64,000 nucleotides of DNA from Hyphomicrobiales bacterium. GTDB lineage: Bacteria; Pseudomonadota; Alphaproteobacteria; Rhizobiales; Rhizobiaceae. A model generated the notes under the pieces. The model saw nothing but the letters and a program-made list of their open reading frames with translations. It was not told the origin of the DNA and made no database searches. The position numbers and the translations under genes are program-made. Positions 62,358-64,000 of the stretch are shown one piece after another. The first letter of the stretch is position 1; every line of letters starts with the position of its first letter. The stretch is taken from NCBI GenBank assembly GCA_900473045.1, contig UCKS01000027.1, positions 62,001-126,000 of the forward strand, in the 5' to 3' direction.

Positions 62358-63278
62358 TTAGAACTGGTAGCGGCGAACACGCCGCTGGATGCCGAAGAGA
62401 TACAGCGAGACGCCGGCAAGGATGATCAGGAACATGACGGTTGCGATGGTCGCGCCCATCGAACGGTCGCCGAGCTGAAGCTGGAAGCCGAAGAAGGTGC
62501 GGTAGAGCAAGGTACCCAGAATATCGGTCGCCCCATCCGGCCCTGCAAGCGCGCCCTGCACGGTGTAGATCAGGTCGAACGCATTGAAGTTGCCCACGAA
62601 GGTCAGGATCGAGACCATGCCGATCGCAGGCAGGATCAAGGGCAGCTTGATCTTCCAGAACTGGCTCCAGCCGGTGATGCCATCGCATTCGGCCGCTTCG
62701 ATCACCTCGTCCGGGATACTGAGAAGTGCGGCGTAGATCAGCATCATCGGAATGCCGACATTCTGCCAGACGGAGATCAGTGACACGGTGATCAACGCCG
62801 AGCCCGGCTTGCCGAGCCACGGTCCGAAGAAAGCCTTCAAGCCGACGAGGTCCATGAAAAACGGCGTAATGCCCCAGATCGGCGACAGGATCAGTTTCCA
62901 GATGAAACCGACAATGACGAAGGACAGGACCGTCGGCATGAAAATTGCCGTTCTATAGAACGCGGCAAGCCGGAGTTTGGGGATCGACAGCATGGCGGCG
63001 AGCAAGATGCCGAGCGGATTTTGCACCAGCATGTGGATGGCGAAGAAGATGAAGTTGTTCTTCAGCGCCCGCCAGAAATCGGCGGCCCACCGTTCGTCTC
63101 CGAAAAGCACCTGGAAATTGGCAAGCCCGACGAAGGCCGATTGTCCGTCCACGGTATTGAACAGCGACAGGCGCAACGTTTCGATCAACGGCAGGATCAT
63201 CACGGCGGAATAGACGATGAAAGCCGGCAACAGGAAAACAAGGATATGCCAGCGTCTCGGCCGTGCCGGAATTTGCAT
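62358..63278 (-). CDS. Sugar ABC transporter permease (MalF-type)
   Basis: This is an inner-membrane permease of about 306 residues. The first helix is HILVFLLPAFIVYSAVMILPLIETLRLSLFN. The EAA coupling motif is LLSIPDEVIEAAECDGITGWSQFWKIKLPLILPAIGMVSILTF. I start at ATG 63278 (MQIPARPRRW) because GAGGA lies 4-5 bases upstream; ATG 63308 (MSSAISSEDS) would add 10 residues and is also possible. The binding-protein gene lies upstream across a RIME-like repeat. Confidence 0.9.
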   Translation of the reverse strand: MQIPARPRRWHILVFLLPAFIVYSAVMILPLIETLRLSLFNTVDGQSAFVGLANFQVLFGDERWAADFWRALKNNFIFFAIHMLVQNPLGILLAAMLSIPKLRLAAFYRTAIFMPTVLSFVIVGFIWKLILSPIWGITPFFMDLVGLKAFFGPWLGKPGSALITVSLISVWQNVGIPMMLIYAALLSIPDEVIEAAECDGITGWSQFWKIKLPLILPAIGMVSILTFVGNFNAFDLIYTVQGALAGPDGATDILGTLLYRTFFGFQLQLGDRSMGATIATVMFLIILAGVSLYLFGIQRRVRRYQF

Positions 63279-63493
63279 GCTGTCCTCAGACGATATGGCG
63301 CTGCTCATGGCTTCTGCCGCTCCGACCCGTTTTTCGTCGATCGCCGCGATATGCGGCAAGGCCTGCGCTGCCGGTCCCCGCCGCGCATGCCATCACCAGC
63401 AAGCCCGAAGCCGCTGGCTGGATGTGATTTCAGATTACATGTTTTCGGCTGGATGATTTTCTTTTTCGCATGAAAAAACCCAGTCCAGTTGCC

Positions 63494-63606
63494 GCCCCTC
63501 ATCCGCCCTATCGGGCACCTTCTCCCCGTAGACGGGGAGAAGGGACAAGCCGCAAACTCCGTAGTCCCCTCTCCCCGCAAGCGGGGAGAGGGTTAGGGTG
63601 AGGGGC
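63494..63606. repeat. RIME-like Rhizobium intergenic mosaic element
   Basis: A 113-base element is bounded by GCCCCTCA / TGAGGGGC. It contains two strong palindromes: CCTTCTCCCCG / CGGGGAGAAGG (63518-63543, loop TAGA) and CCCTCTCCCCGC / GCGGGGAGAGGG (63567-63592, loop AA). The size and two-palindrome design match the RIME1 family known from Rhizobium and relatives. It lies between the binding-protein and permease genes, where it may protect or end the upstream mRNA. The rest of 63279-63643 shows no gene. Confidence 0.8.
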
Positions 63607-63643
63607 ACGTTTCCCCGTAATCCCAAGTGCCTGTTAGCGCACC

Positions 63644-64000
63644 TTACTTGGCAGGCTTGTACCAGCTGTCGAGGCCCTTCTGCAGCTTTTCGGCAGCAAC
63701 TTCCGGCGTATCGGTGCCGTTGATGACGTTGGCCGATTCAACCCAGGTCTCGTTCTCGAGGTTCGGGGTACCACGCGACAGGATCTGGTAGGTCGAGCGG
63801 ATGGTCGGCTTGCACTTTTCGCGCCAGGAGACGAATTCCTGTGCGAGCGGATCGGCCATCTTTACCGGTGTCGAGTTCAGGCTGAAGAAACCTGGCAGCG
63901 AGTTGGCGTAGATATCGGCAAATTCCGGAGAAGCGATCCAGGTGAGAAGCTTCTTGGCTTCTTCCGGGTGCGCGCTCTTGGCATTCAGGCCAACGCCGAT
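63644..64000 (-). CDS. Sugar ABC transporter extracellular binding protein, C-terminal part
   Basis: The frame is open to the right edge, so only the last 118 residues are present. They read IGVGLNAKSAHPEEAKKLLT, WIASPEFADIYANSLPGFFS and end GLDSWYKPAK, the C-terminal lobe of a family 1 solute-binding protein. The protein would capture a sugar in the periplasm for the permease pair and ATPase to the left. The first in-window ATG (63859) is internal and not the true start. Confidence 0.88.
   Translation of the reverse strand: MGVGLNAKSAHPEEAKKLLTWIASPEFADIYANSLPGFFSLNSTPVKMADPLAQEFVSWREKCKPTIRSTYQILSRGTPNLENETWVESANVINGTDTPEVAAEKLQKGLDSWYKPAK

Overview
The window is a chromosomal segment of an alphaproteobacterium of the Rhizobiaceae (Rhizobium/Agrobacterium/Neorhizobium type). 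I infer this from high-G+C coding density, the familiar rhizobial forms of many genes (an HTH/O6-alkylguanine-DNA methyltransferase fusion, MepA, adenosine kinase, a rhizobial yejABEF-type transporter), an RpoH-like promoter at dnaK, an EcfG/RpoE2-type promoter, and a RIME-like intergenic mosaic repeat at 63494-63606. No rRNA, tRNA, IS element or CRISPR array was seen.

Layout. 1-3448: end of xseA, a flavodoxin-fold reductase, a MarR-type regulator, an NlpC/P60 peptidase and a GhrA-type dehydrogenase. 3460-9348: a yejABEF-like peptide ABC importer. 9575-15615: mepA, mgsA, glk, an MsbA-type ABC exporter, dapB, gpmA. 15671-26151: DNA repair (HTH-MGMT fusion, nth, recF), two TetR modules with clear palindromic operators, adenosine kinase, an SH3 protein, a hydroxyacid dehydrogenase, and a recF-moeB-GNAT run. 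26380-29586: a MarR-EmrA-EmrB efflux operon. 29593-34422: GST, dnaJ, an acetyltransferase, dnaK.

34569-37807 is the accessory island and the most interesting part. It holds the remnant of a polymorphic-toxin-like gene ending in an HNH-type nuclease domain, followed by five tandem paralogous genes of exactly 122 codons that look like immunity genes. Each spacer between the immunity genes still carries a degenerate copy of the 3' end of the toxin gene. The array therefore reads as a stack of toxin-tip/immunity cassettes in which the toxins have eroded and the immunities were kept. The fifth gene is a mosaic of the fourth and the first.

37827-45869: a class A penicillin-binding protein, a cluster of small stress-type genes (48-aa protein, DUF883-like membrane protein with an EcfG-type promoter, an entericidin-like lipoprotein of 50 aa, a cold-shock protein), a YbhN-type membrane protein, an M20 peptidase and a MarR regulator. 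45975-46125 (minus strand) looks like a three-hairpin small RNA with C-rich loops. 46334-49734: LysR regulator divergent from pirin and two isochorismatase-like hydrolases. 49898-53979: polA and a 2OG-Fe(II) oxygenase. 54013-59142: RND efflux pump (adaptor, pump, TetR). 59379-64000: a CUT1-type sugar ABC transporter with a Gfo/Idh/MocA dehydrogenase; the binding-protein gene runs off the right edge.
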